Part shown: positions 41,276 through 49,248 of the stretch, piece by piece
Position numbering within the stretch: the first letter of the stretch is position 1
Layout: every line of letters starts with the position of its first letter
Assembly: GCA_016521575.1 (NCBI GenBank)
Contig: JAEKDP010000005.1
Span: forward strand, 62,001-126,000
Direction: 5' to 3'
DNA from: Rhodobacteraceae bacterium F11138
Lineage (GTDB): Bacteria > Pseudomonadota > Alphaproteobacteria > Rhodobacterales > Rhodobacteraceae
DNA: 64,000 bases
The notes under the pieces: model-generated
Seen by the model: only the letters and a program-made list of their open reading frames with translations
Told to the model about the DNA's origin: nothing
Database searches by the model: none
Made by a program: the position numbers and the translations under genes

Positions 41276-42901
41276 ATGTCTGCTTCTTCCTCCCGGCAAT
41301 CTATTACGCTGGCCCAATATCTGGTAGCGGCGCTGGAAACCTATGATGTGGATACGGTATTCGGTATCCCCGGTGTTCATACGGTGGAACTGTATCGTGC
41401 GCTGGATGGCAGCGCGTTGCGTCATGTCACGCCACGCAACGAACAGGGGGCCGGGTTTCTGGCCGATGGCTACGCCCGCGCATCGGGAAAGGTGGCGGCC
41501 TGTTTCGTGATCACCGGGCCGGGGATGACCAATATCGCCACTCCCATGGGGCAGGCGCTGGCGGATTCCGTGCCGATGTTGGTGATATCCTCGGTCAATC
41601 CGGTGGGGCGCATGGGATCGGGCGATGGCTGGCTGCATGAGATGCCCGACCAGCGCGGACTGGCCGAACAGTTGAGCGCGTTCAGCCATACCATTCTGGA
41701 TCCGGCAGAGCTTCCGCAGGTGCTGGCCCGCGCCTTTGCGGTTTTCCGGTCGCGTCGCCCTGCACCGGTGCATATCGAAATACCGGTGGATATGTTTGCT
41801 CGCGCCATGCCCGACGCTGTGTTGCCCGTTTCCGCCGCACCGATCCCGGCGGCTCCTGCGGCCACGTCCGCCGATCTGACGGCGCTGGCCACGGCTGTCG
41901 CTGCGGCTGAACGCCCGGTCATTCTGGCCGGGGGTGGTGCGGTGAATGCCGCCGAGGATTTGCGGAGCCTGGCCGAACGGTTGGATGCGCCGGTGGTGAT
42001 GACGATGAACGGGCGTGGCATTCTGCCCGACGATCACCCTCTGGCGTTGCCATGCAGCCCGGCGTTGGAACCGGTGCGCGAGATGGTGGAAACCGCCGAT
42101 CTGGTTCTTGCCCTGGGCACCGAAATGGGGCCGGCCGAATTTGATTTTTACGACCGCGGTCCGATGACATTGCAGGGCCGGCTTATCCGGGTGGATATCG
42201 ACGCCCAGCAGATGATGCGCGGCCCGCAAGCCGATCCTGCAATTCTTGCGGAATGCGCGGCGACCCTGCAAAGCCTGCCTGATCTGGCACCCAAACAATG
42301 TGACGGCGCAGGCCGCGCCGCGCGGTGCCGCGATGCTGTTCGCGCCGGAACCTCGCCGCTTCACGCCAGTTGTCAGGCCATGTTGACCCAATTGCGCGAG
42401 GCGCTGCCCGATGCCGTGATCGTCGGCGATTCCGCGCAGCCGGTCTATGCGGGGATGCTGCATTTCGGCGTCAATCAGCCCCGGTCCTGGTTCTGTTCGG
42501 CGACCGGTTTCGGCACGCTTGGCTATGCGGTGTCGGCCGCGACCGGGGCCTGGCTGTCCACGGGCAAGCCGGTCGTCGCGGTGATCGGCGATGGCGGGAT
42601 CCAGTTCAATCTGGGCGAGATCGCCACCGCACGGGAAATCGGTTGCCCGTTGATCATCCTCTTGTGGAACAACAACGGCTATCTCGAAATCAAACGCTAT
42701 ATGGAAAGCCGCGACATTCCCCCGGTCGGGGTGGATATTTTCACGCCGGACTTTCAGACGCTGGCCAAGGGGTTTGATAGCGAAGCGGTGATGCTGGACA
42801 AACCCGAAGACCTGCGCGCGGCGGTACAGGCCGCGGCGGGGCGCGACCGCCCGACGCTGATCGAGTTGGACGAAGCGCGCTATTGCGAGGCACTGGCATG
42901 A
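41276..42901 (+). CDS. TPP-dependent 5-guanidino-2-oxopentanoate decarboxylase-like
   Basis: A 541-residue thiamine-diphosphate enzyme. The N-terminal Pyr domain (YDVDTVFGIPGVHTVELYRAL, with the catalytic Glu in TPRNEQGAGFLADGYARASG), the central domain and the C-terminal PP domain with the GDGGIQFNLGEIATA...NNNGY metal/TPP motif are all present. The combination FGIPGVHTVELYR and HEMPDQRGLAEQLSAFSHT is that of proteins named AruI, the 2-ketoarginine decarboxylase of the Pseudomonas arginine transaminase route. AAGGA precedes ATG 41276. The reaction would give 4-guanidinobutanal. Acetolactate-synthase-like alternatives cannot be excluded by eye. Confidence 0.78.
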   Translation: MSASSSRQSITLAQYLVAALETYDVDTVFGIPGVHTVELYRALDGSALRHVTPRNEQGAGFLADGYARASGKVAACFVITGPGMTNIATPMGQALADSVPMLVISSVNPVGRMGSGDGWLHEMPDQRGLAEQLSAFSHTILDPAELPQVLARAFAVFRSRRPAPVHIEIPVDMFARAMPDAVLPVSAAPIPAAPAATSADLTALATAVAAAERPVILAGGGAVNAAEDLRSLAERLDAPVVMTMNGRGILPDDHPLALPCSPALEPVREMVETADLVLALGTEMGPAEFDFYDRGPMTLQGRLIRVDIDAQQMMRGPQADPAILAECAATLQSLPDLAPKQCDGAGRAARCRDAVRAGTSPLHASCQAMLTQLREALPDAVIVGDSAQPVYAGMLHFGVNQPRSWFCSATGFGTLGYAVSAATGAWLSTGKPVVAVIGDGGIQFNLGEIATAREIGCPLIILLWNNNGYLEIKRYMESRDIPPVGVDIFTPDFQTLAKGFDSEAVMLDKPEDLRAAVQAAAGRDRPTLIELDEARYCEALA

Positions 42902-42917
42902 CCGCAAAGGGGCGCCG

Positions 42918-44348
42918 ATGGATGAAACCCCGCCTGAATCCAGGCCGGTTGTGGTGAAACCAGACAGGAACCGCAACGCTGCGCTGGCCGATCAGGCGTT
43001 GCCGGAATTGCAGGCCGCGCTGGGACCCAACGGCTGTCTGAGCGGCGAGGCGCTGACCGGTATCGGTCCCCTGTCGGACAGCAGCGGACACGCGCCGGAT
43101 GGCCTCCCGCTGGCACTGTTGCGCCCCGCTTCGGTCGAAGACGTAGCGCAGGCGTTGAAGATCTGTCACTGCTACAAGCTGCCCGTCGTGCCGCAGGGCG
43201 GGTTGACCGGCCTGTCCGGCGGGGCCAATGCGGGCCGTCGAGAGGTGGCCCTGTCCATGGCGCGTTTTGCGGGCATCGAGTCGATCGACCCGGTTTCTGC
43301 CACGATGACGGTTCGCGCCGGTACCGTTCTGGAAACCGCACAGCGCGCGGCCGAAGAGGCCGGGTTCGTCCTGCCCATCGACTTGGGCGCGCGCGGTACC
43401 TGTCAGATCGGCGGCGTCATTTCCACCAATGCGGGCGGCTGCCGTGTGGTCCGGTATGGCACCACGCGTGACAATCTTCTGGGATTGGAAGCCGTCACCG
43501 CGCAGGGCCAGATCCTGTCCCATCTTTCGCGCGTGACCAAGGACAATACCGGGTACGATTTGCGGCATCTGTTTTGCGGGGCCGAGGGCACGCTGGGTGT
43601 GGTCACCCGCGCGGTGCTGCGGCTCTGGCCGCGACCGGCACAGCGCGAAACCGCGTTGTGCGCGATAGACGGGTTCGATCAGGTGGTCGCCCTGCTGAAA
43701 CGCGCGCGCAAGTGCCTGGTCCTGCAAGCGTTCGAGGTCATGTGGCGCGATCATTTTGTAATGAGCGGCGGCGGCAGCCTTTTTGCCGATCCGCCGCCTC
43801 TCGCCGTCTTGATCGAGGCCGAGGGCGACGGGTTGTCGGCGATTTTGGAAGACGCCTTCGCGAGCGGGGAAGTGACCGATGCGCTGATCGCCCAGTCCGA
43901 AGCAGATGCCCAGGCTTTCTGGGCGGTGCGTGAATCCCGCAACCCCAGCCAAAGTCTGCATGATGTGCTGAATCTCGATGTCAGCCTGCCGATTTCTACC
44001 ATGGCCGGGTTCGTCGACGACTGCGGGGCCGCGATCCGGGGGCTTGATCCTGCGGCAGATGTGTATTTCTTCGGCCATCTGGGCGACGGCAATCTGCATG
44101 TAATGGCGCGGATGCCGACCCTGGGGGCCGAAGGAAAGGCAGCGTTGCAGTCCTTTGCCTATCCGCTGGTGCGGGATCGGGAGGGGTCGATTTCCGCGGA
44201 ACATGGCATCGGGACGATCAAACGCGACTGGCTGGGGCTGTCGCGCTCGGAGTTTGAAATTGCCGCGATGCGGGGGCTCAAGGCGGCGTTCGATCCGCAG
44301 GGGTTGATGAACCCCGGCAAGTTGCTTCCTGAAGCGTTCAGCCTTTAA
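42918..44348 (+). CDS. GlcD-like FAD-linked oxidase
   Basis: A 476-residue FAD-binding oxidoreductase of the glycolate/D-lactate/D-2-hydroxyglutarate dehydrogenase group. The PP-loop region VPQGGLTGLSGGANAG and GTCQIGGVISTNAGGCRVVRYG bind FAD. The C-terminal cap has YFFGHLGDGNLHVM and the ending SAEHGIGTIKRDWL, with PQGLMNPGKLLP. It oxidises a D-2-hydroxyacid or similar compound. It lies 16 bp after the TPP enzyme, so it probably belongs to the same operon. A strong palindromic structure follows 13 bp downstream. Confidence 0.87.
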   Translation: MDETPPESRPVVVKPDRNRNAALADQALPELQAALGPNGCLSGEALTGIGPLSDSSGHAPDGLPLALLRPASVEDVAQALKICHCYKLPVVPQGGLTGLSGGANAGRREVALSMARFAGIESIDPVSATMTVRAGTVLETAQRAAEEAGFVLPIDLGARGTCQIGGVISTNAGGCRVVRYGTTRDNLLGLEAVTAQGQILSHLSRVTKDNTGYDLRHLFCGAEGTLGVVTRAVLRLWPRPAQRETALCAIDGFDQVVALLKRARKCLVLQAFEVMWRDHFVMSGGGSLFADPPPLAVLIEAEGDGLSAILEDAFASGEVTDALIAQSEADAQAFWAVRESRNPSQSLHDVLNLDVSLPISTMAGFVDDCGAAIRGLDPAADVYFFGHLGDGNLHVMARMPTLGAEGKAALQSFAYPLVRDREGSISAEHGIGTIKRDWLGLSRSEFEIAAMRGLKAAFDPQGLMNPGKLLPEAFSL

Positions 44349-44361
44349 CCTGATCTATATC

Positions 44362-44412
44362 GTATCGCCTCTCGCGTTGAAATCTCTGATTTCAGGCAGC
44401 GAAAGGCGATAC
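44362..44412. terminator. Nested palindrome, probable bidirectional terminator
   Basis: The outer arms GTATCGCCTCTCGC (44362-44375) and GCGAAAGGCGATAC (44399-44412) pair with one mismatch. Inside them TGAAATC-TCT-GATTTCA (44378-44394) forms a second perfect hairpin. The structure sits between convergent operons, where a two-way terminator is expected. There is no long T tract, so a REP-like dispersed palindrome is an alternative. Confidence 0.6.
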
Positions 44413-44431
44413 AGGTTCAAGGCGGATTGCT

Positions 44432-45154
44432 CTAATCTGCCGTCTCAGCCTTGAACGCCTCATAGCGGGCACGGGTTTCGGCATCTGGCGGGTACAGGCC
44501 GGGCAGGGCGCGGCCCTGTTCGACCTCGGATATGATCCAGCCTTCCAGTCGTTCTTGTTCCACCGCCTGTTCTGTCACGTCCTGAAGAAGCGCGGCCGGA
44601 ATCACGACGGCGCCGTCGTCGTCGGCCACGATCACATCGCCCGGCATCACTGCCACACCGCCGCAGGCGACCGGGTCTTCCCAGCCCACGAACGTCAGTC
44701 CAGCCACCGAAGGCGGCGCGGCCACGCCGCTGCACCATACCGGCAGGCCGGTCGCCAATACGCCTGCAGCATCGCGGACCACCCCGTCGGTGATCAGCCC
44801 GGCAACATCGCGCTTGACCATCCTTGCGCACAGGATATCGCCGAAGATACCCGCATCTGTCACGCCCATGGCATCTGTCACGACGATGCAGCCGCTGGGC
44901 ATCGCTTCGATTGCTGCACGGGTCGAGGTGGGCGAAGACCAGCTTTCGGGTGTCGCCAGATCCTCGCGTGCAGGCACGAAACGCAAGGTAAAGGCCCGGC
45001 CCACCTGCCGGGGCTGGCCCTTGGTCAATGGCAATGCGCCGCGCAGCCAGACATTGCGCAGTCCTTTCTTCAGAAGCACCGTGGTCAGGGTGGCGGTGGT
45101 CAACCCACGCAGGGTTTTGAACAGTTCGGCATCGCGCTGCGTGTCAAGTGTCAT
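44432..45154 (-). CDS. RraA-family aldolase/decarboxylase-like protein
   Basis: A 240-residue protein of the RraA / 4-hydroxy-4-methyl-2-oxoglutarate aldolase fold. Typical segments are VVTDAMGVTDAGIFGDILCARM, GLITDGVVRDAAGV and MPGDVIVADDDGAVVIP, which place the Asp/Gly pocket for a divalent metal. Catabolic members cleave 2-oxo-4-hydroxy acids or decarboxylate oxaloacetate; RNase regulation is less likely in this context. I chose ATG 45154, preceded by AGGATAA; an upstream in-frame ATG at 45232 would run into the aminotransferase gene. It is transcribed with the aminotransferase 40 bp upstream. Confidence 0.83.
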   Translation of the reverse strand: MTLDTQRDAELFKTLRGLTTATLTTVLLKKGLRNVWLRGALPLTKGQPRQVGRAFTLRFVPAREDLATPESWSSPTSTRAAIEAMPSGCIVVTDAMGVTDAGIFGDILCARMVKRDVAGLITDGVVRDAAGVLATGLPVWCSGVAAPPSVAGLTFVGWEDPVACGGVAVMPGDVIVADDDGAVVIPAALLQDVTEQAVEQERLEGWIISEVEQGRALPGLYPPDAETRARYEAFKAETAD

Positions 45155-45194
45155 GCGGATTATCCTGTCTGAATTGTTTTGTGTTGCGAGTGTT

Positions 45195-46409
45195 TTAGCG
45201 CAATCGTTCGCAGGCGGCGGCGACGCGATCACAGGCCAGTTCCAGGTTTTCGGTCGATGTGGCGAAAGACAGTCGAAAGAACGGCGCCAGTCCGAAGGCG
45301 CTGCCCGGCACCATGGCCACGCCGCCTTCTTGCAGCAGATACATCACCACATCCACATCGGTTTCCAGCGGCACGCCGTCCGGACGTTTGCGCCCCAGCA
45401 GACCCTTGCAGGACGAGAAAAGATAGAAAGCCCCGTCCGGTGTGGTGCAGTCGATCCCCTCTATGGCGCGCAGCCGCTCTAGACACAGATCACGGCGGGA
45501 CTGAAAGACCGCGCGCCACTCATCAAGGAAGTCCTGTGGCCCGTTCAGCGCGGCGACCGCGGCAGCCTGGCTGATGGAACTGGGGTTGGAGGTGCTCTGC
45601 GATTGCAGCGTGGCCATGGCGCGGATGATATCCACCGGACCGCCCGCATAGCCGATGCGCCAGCCGGTCATGGCATAGGCCTTGCTGACCCCGTTCATGG
45701 TCAGCACCCGGTCTTTCAACTCGGGCGCGACCTGCGCGATGGTCGAAAACGCCCAGCCGTCGAAGCGAAGATGTTCATAGATGTCGTCGGTCAGCACCAT
45801 GACCTGCGGATGATCGGCCAGAACCTTCGCCAGGGCGCGCAGGTGATCCGCCGAATAGCCCGCGCCGGTGGGGTTGGAGGGTGAATTCAGGATCAGCCAT
45901 TTGGTGCGCGGGGTGATTGCGGCGCGCAAAGCTGCCGCGCTCAGCAGAAATCGGGCCTCGGCAGGGCAGGACACCACGACGGGCGCGCCTCCGGCCAGGC
46001 GGACCATATCCGGATAGCTTACCCAATAGGGTGCCGGGATTATCACCTCGTCCCCTGCATCCAGTGTGGCCAGAAGAGCGTTGCACAGGATCTGTTTGCC
46101 GCCGGTTCCGACGCTGATCTGTTCCGGATCATACGAAAGACCGTTCTCGCGTTGAAACTTGTCGGCCACCGCGCGTTTCAGATCGGGTGTTCCATCCACA
46201 TTGGTGTAGCGTGTCTTGCCGGCGTCTATCGCGTCCCGTCCGGCGTGGCGGATATGTTCTGGCGTATCGAAATCCGGCTCGCCGCTGCTGAGATCGACGA
46301 TACTGCGGCCTTCGTCGCGCAGCGCCGCGGCGGTTTTGCTCATGGCGATGGTGGGCGACGGTTTGACCGCCTCCATACGCGAAGACAGGCGGGTGACGGT
46401 TTGCAACAT
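45195..46409 (-). CDS. PLP aminotransferase, aspartate-aminotransferase-like (class I)
   Basis: A 404-residue fold-type I aminotransferase. Conserved are LSSGEPDFDTPEHI, NSPSNPTGAGYS, TDDIYEHLRFDG and the PLP lysine motif MNGVSKAYAMTGWRIGYAGG. The sequence is close to alphaproteobacterial aspartate/prephenate aminotransferases. In this neighbourhood a broader amino donor, possibly arginine or a guanidino amino acid feeding the TPP decarboxylase, is possible but unproven. CAGGAGATATTCC precedes the ATG at 46409. It is followed on the same strand by rraA. Confidence 0.87.
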   Translation of the reverse strand: MLQTVTRLSSRMEAVKPSPTIAMSKTAAALRDEGRSIVDLSSGEPDFDTPEHIRHAGRDAIDAGKTRYTNVDGTPDLKRAVADKFQRENGLSYDPEQISVGTGGKQILCNALLATLDAGDEVIIPAPYWVSYPDMVRLAGGAPVVVSCPAEARFLLSAAALRAAITPRTKWLILNSPSNPTGAGYSADHLRALAKVLADHPQVMVLTDDIYEHLRFDGWAFSTIAQVAPELKDRVLTMNGVSKAYAMTGWRIGYAGGPVDIIRAMATLQSQSTSNPSSISQAAAVAALNGPQDFLDEWRAVFQSRRDLCLERLRAIEGIDCTTPDGAFYLFSSCKGLLGRKRPDGVPLETDVDVVMYLLQEGGVAMVPGSAFGLAPFFRLSFATSTENLELACDRVAAACERLR

Positions 46410-46555
46410 GGAATATCTCCTGACGGTTTCGGACGTGGCCCAGATGGCTGCGACCGGATGAACTATTGCCGGCGCGTTGCCGGGCGGGTCGCGACCCGGA
46501 TGGCGGTACGGGCAGCAATGCGGCCATGTCCAGCCACTGTCCGGATCGCGGCGGA

Positions 46556-47347
46556 TCAGGCGCCGGTCGCTTCCTGTGCAGATTGCGCGAACGGGGATAT
46601 GGTGATGCCGTTTTCCTCCAGCGCATTGCGCAGGGCGCGGCAGATTTCCACCGCTCCTTGTGTGTCGCCATGAACGCAAAGCGTATCCGGTTCGACCGGC
46701 AAGCGCTTGCCGCCGGTCGTGGGGATATGGCCGTTTACCACCATTTCCAGCACCTGAGTCACGCTTTGCTCGGGGTCATGGATCACCGCGCCCGGTTCGC
46801 TGCGCGGCGTCAAATGACCCAGATCGGTATAGCTGCGGTCAGCATAGATTTCGCAGGCCACCGGCAATCCGGCCTTTTCAGCCGCCTTGTAGGTTTCCGA
46901 ATAGGGCAGCGTGATGAAAGTCAAAGTCGGGTCCACCGCCTGCACCGCGCGCACGCAAAGCGCGGCAAGATCGGGATCGGCCGCAGCCATGTTGCCGATT
47001 GCGCCGTGGGTTTTCACATGGGTCATCGGATGGTTTTCCAGCGCGCACATGCCTTGCATCGACACGATCTGATAGATCAGTTGCGTTTCCAGATCTTCGG
47101 GCTTTTCGCCGCTGATCCGGCGGCGACCAAAGCCATAAAGATCGGCAAAGGAAGGATGCGCGCCCACATGGACCCCCAGATCGCGCGCCATGCGGATGGT
47201 TTTGCGCATCACCACCGGATCGCCCGCATGAAACCCGCAGGCCACATTGGCAGATGTCACCAGTTCCAGCATCGCGGCATCCTCGCCGATCGTGTAGGCG
47301 CCAAAGCTTTCGCCCATGTCGCAGTTCAGGTCCAGTTCGCGTGTCAT
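46556..47347 (-). CDS. pxpA: 5-oxoprolinase subunit A (LamB/YcsF family)
   Basis: A 263-residue LamB/YcsF protein starting LDLNCDMGESFGAYTIGEDAAML. The segments SANVACGFHAGDP, VGAHPSFADLYGFGRR, HVKTHGAIGN and CVHGDTQGA are hallmark metal and active-site regions. PxpA acts with PxpB and PxpC to hydrolyse 5-oxoproline to glutamate using ATP. Here pxpBC lie about 12 kb away on the other strand. The promoter region holds a GGTATACC palindrome 40 bp before the start. AGGAG lies before the ATG. Confidence 0.9.
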   Translation of the reverse strand: MTRELDLNCDMGESFGAYTIGEDAAMLELVTSANVACGFHAGDPVVMRKTIRMARDLGVHVGAHPSFADLYGFGRRRISGEKPEDLETQLIYQIVSMQGMCALENHPMTHVKTHGAIGNMAAADPDLAALCVRAVQAVDPTLTFITLPYSETYKAAEKAGLPVACEIYADRSYTDLGHLTPRSEPGAVIHDPEQSVTQVLEMVVNGHIPTTGGKRLPVEPDTLCVHGDTQGAVEICRALRNALEENGITISPFAQSAQEATGA

Positions 47348-47386
47348 GCGGTTCTCCTGCGGTCGATGTCGACAGATGAATACATC

Positions 47387-47396
47387 TGGTATACCA
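47387..47396. promoter_or_regulatory. GntR-type operator TGGTATACCA (pxpA side)
   Basis: A perfect 10-bp palindrome 40 bp upstream of the minus-strand pxpA start, in the pxpA/gntR divergent region. It is one of four copies of the GGTATACC core in the 47-51 kb region, all intergenic and promoter-proximal. Confidence 0.65.
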
Positions 47397-47488
47397 TAAC
47401 TTCAAGCCCCTGCGCGACGCGGGGCGGCGATATGGCCGTGCTTGCGCTGTTCGGGTGCTTGTGGCAATGCCCTCGGTGGAAACATGGA

Positions 47489-47498
47489 TGGTATACCC
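47489..47498. promoter_or_regulatory. GntR-type operator TGGTATACCC (gntR side)
   Basis: A second GGTATACC core, 58 bp before the GTG start of the gntR gene and about 100 bp from the pxpA-side copy. Its position suggests autoregulation of the FCD-type GntR. Confidence 0.65.
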
Positions 47499-47555
47499 TT
47501 TTGCCTTTGGCGGTCATGTTGCCGCAAATGTGAAACGAAGATGATAGGAGATTGC

Positions 47556-48200
47556 GTGTCTCAGTCCGAAAGCCTGACCGAAAGCGCCTTTCAACGGCTG
47601 CGTGACATGATCCTGAGCGGTGAACTCTCGTCGGGTACGCAGTTGCAGGAACGCACCTTCGCGGAACGTCTGGGTGTATCGCGGACCCCCGTGCGCGAGG
47701 CAATCGCCCGTCTGATGAACGAAGGGCTGGTGACGCGCGCACATCGTGGCGTACCGACCGTCAATCGTATTTCCATATCAGAAGTTATGGAAATCCTTCA
47801 TGTTCGGCGTCTGTTGGAATGCGAAGCGGCAAAACAAGCGGCAGGCGTATCCTCGGATCCCGAAATCTGGTTGAACTTCAAGTCCAGGCTGACGGGCTTT
47901 CTGGAAGGGCAAAAGCCGGGACCGGTGGAACATGCGGATTTCGATTTCGCCTTTCACATGCAGATCGCCAGAACCGCCGGGTCGGCGCTTCTGGCGGAGA
48001 TGATCAGCAGCCTGAAACTCAAGACCCGGATTTTCGATCAAGGACAGCTGCCCGACCGGCTGGAGCCCGGCACGCGCGAGCATATTGCCATTCTGGATGC
48101 CATTCTTGCCCGCAATCCCGAAGCGGCGGAAACGGCCATGCGCGAACATATCAACAACGCGCGCGAAGCAATCCTGAGCCATCTGCACCGGCTGAGCTGA
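47556..48200 (+). CDS. GntR-family (FadR/FCD) regulator
   Basis: A 214-residue regulator with an N-terminal winged HTH (ESAFQRLRDMILSGELSSG, TFAERLGVSRTPVREAIARLMNEGLV, about 8-70) and an all-helical FCD ligand domain with metal-type histidines (DFAFHMQIARTAGS and REHINNAR). I chose the GTG at 47556, with AGGAG 5 bp before it; upstream in-frame ATGs lack a ribosome site. It diverges from pxpA, and palindromic GGTATACC sites lie in front of it and of three neighbouring transcription units. It is the probable regulator of this catabolic regulon. Confidence 0.88.
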   Translation: MSQSESLTESAFQRLRDMILSGELSSGTQLQERTFAERLGVSRTPVREAIARLMNEGLVTRAHRGVPTVNRISISEVMEILHVRRLLECEAAKQAAGVSSDPEIWLNFKSRLTGFLEGQKPGPVEHADFDFAFHMQIARTAGSALLAEMISSLKLKTRIFDQGQLPDRLEPGTREHIAILDAILARNPEAAETAMREHINNAREAILSHLHRLS

Positions 48201-48260
48201 CCAAAAATATCCTCTGTTGACGGCAAGGGCTGGACCGCCTCGGAATATTTGCTATACGCT

Positions 48261-48270
48261 TGGTATACCG
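48261..48270. promoter_or_regulatory. GntR-type operator TGGTATACCG before the DapA-like gene
   Basis: A GGTATACC core 21 bp before the DapA-family ATG, partly followed by CATGTATGTAG. It is the third of four copies. It is so close to the start that binding would probably block transcription initiation or early elongation. Confidence 0.65.
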
Positions 48271-48291
48271 CATGTATGTAGAGGAGGCACC

Positions 48292-49215
48292 ATGGCCCGT
48301 TTGACTGAAGAGGCGCGCGGCGTCTATGTGATCACCGTTACCCCGTTTCACGAGGACGGCAGCCTGGATCTGGACAGCACCGACCGGATGGTCGACACCT
48401 ATCTGGAGCAGGGCGCAACAGGTCTGACGGTGCTGGGCATGATGGGCGAAGCACCGAAACTGACTCTTGGGGAAGCTCGCCGTTTCATAAGCCATCTGTT
48501 GAAACGGGTCGACGGGCGCATTCCGGTGGTGGTTGGTGTTTCGTCGCCGGGTTTTGCGCAGATGCAGGAATTGACCCGGGCCGTCATGGACGACGGTGCG
48601 GGCGGCGTGATGATCGCGCCTCCGTCGGGGCTGAAAACCGACGACCAGATCGTGACCTATTATCGGCAGGCCGCCGAAATGATTGGCGATACGCCCTTTG
48701 TGCTTCAGGATTTTCCGCTGGCGACCGGCGTGCACATGTCCGTATCCGCAATCGCCCGCATCGTTCGGGATGTGCCCACATGCGTCTGCCTGAAACATGA
48801 AGACTGGCCGGGTCTCGAAAAAATCACCGCATTGCGCGACAAGGGGGTGCTGGACCGGCGAATTTCCATTCTTTGCGGCAATGGCGGGCTGTTCCTGCCC
48901 GAAGAGATGGCCCGAGGCGCAGACGGCGCGATGACCGGGTTCTGCTATTCCGAGATGATGATCGACGTGATCCGCCATATGGAGGCAGGGGATGCAGATC
49001 GCGCGCAGGATATCTTTGACGCCTATCTGCCGATGATGCGCTACGAACAGCAGCCCGGTTTGGGGCTGGCTGTGCGGAAATATGTTCTGGCCCGCCGGGG
49101 TCTGATCGCGTCCCCGGCGTTGCGTCGCCCCGGCGGAATGCTGAACGCCACCGCGCGGGCCGAAGTCGACCGGATTCTGGCCCGTCAGGAGGCGCGGCTG
49201 GCCCGCCTGGGGTGA
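48292..49215 (+). CDS. DapA/NAL-family lyase
   Basis: A 307-residue TIM-barrel protein of the dihydrodipicolinate synthase / N-acetylneuraminate lyase superfamily. The segments GVYVITVTPFHEDGSLD, GLTVLGMMGEAPKL and the Schiff-base lysine in CVCLKHEDWPG are visible. GGMMGE replaces the classic GTTGE. GAGGAGG lies before ATG 48292. Members cleave or form 2-oxo acids through a lysine imine. With a ureohydrolase and 5-oxoprolinase next door, it may act late in degradation, releasing pyruvate or a similar 2-oxo acid. The substrate is unknown. Confidence 0.85.
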   Translation: MARLTEEARGVYVITVTPFHEDGSLDLDSTDRMVDTYLEQGATGLTVLGMMGEAPKLTLGEARRFISHLLKRVDGRIPVVVGVSSPGFAQMQELTRAVMDDGAGGVMIAPPSGLKTDDQIVTYYRQAAEMIGDTPFVLQDFPLATGVHMSVSAIARIVRDVPTCVCLKHEDWPGLEKITALRDKGVLDRRISILCGNGGLFLPEEMARGADGAMTGFCYSEMMIDVIRHMEAGDADRAQDIFDAYLPMMRYEQQPGLGLAVRKYVLARRGLIASPALRRPGGMLNATARAEVDRILARQEARLARLG

Positions 49216-49248
49216 TTTGGCGTCCGGTCTCGGGCGCGCCGATCCGTA

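Noticed and set aside
40268-42976. A 902-codon open frame on the minus strand
   Set aside because: It is antisense to the amidinotransferase and TPP decarboxylase, whose active-site motifs are intact; composition is shadow-like.
46485-46498. CGGGTCGCGACCCG palindrome between the aminotransferase and pxpA
   Set aside because: GC-only dyads of this size are common in such DNA; it could end the pxpA transcript, but there is no T tract or repeat copy to support it.
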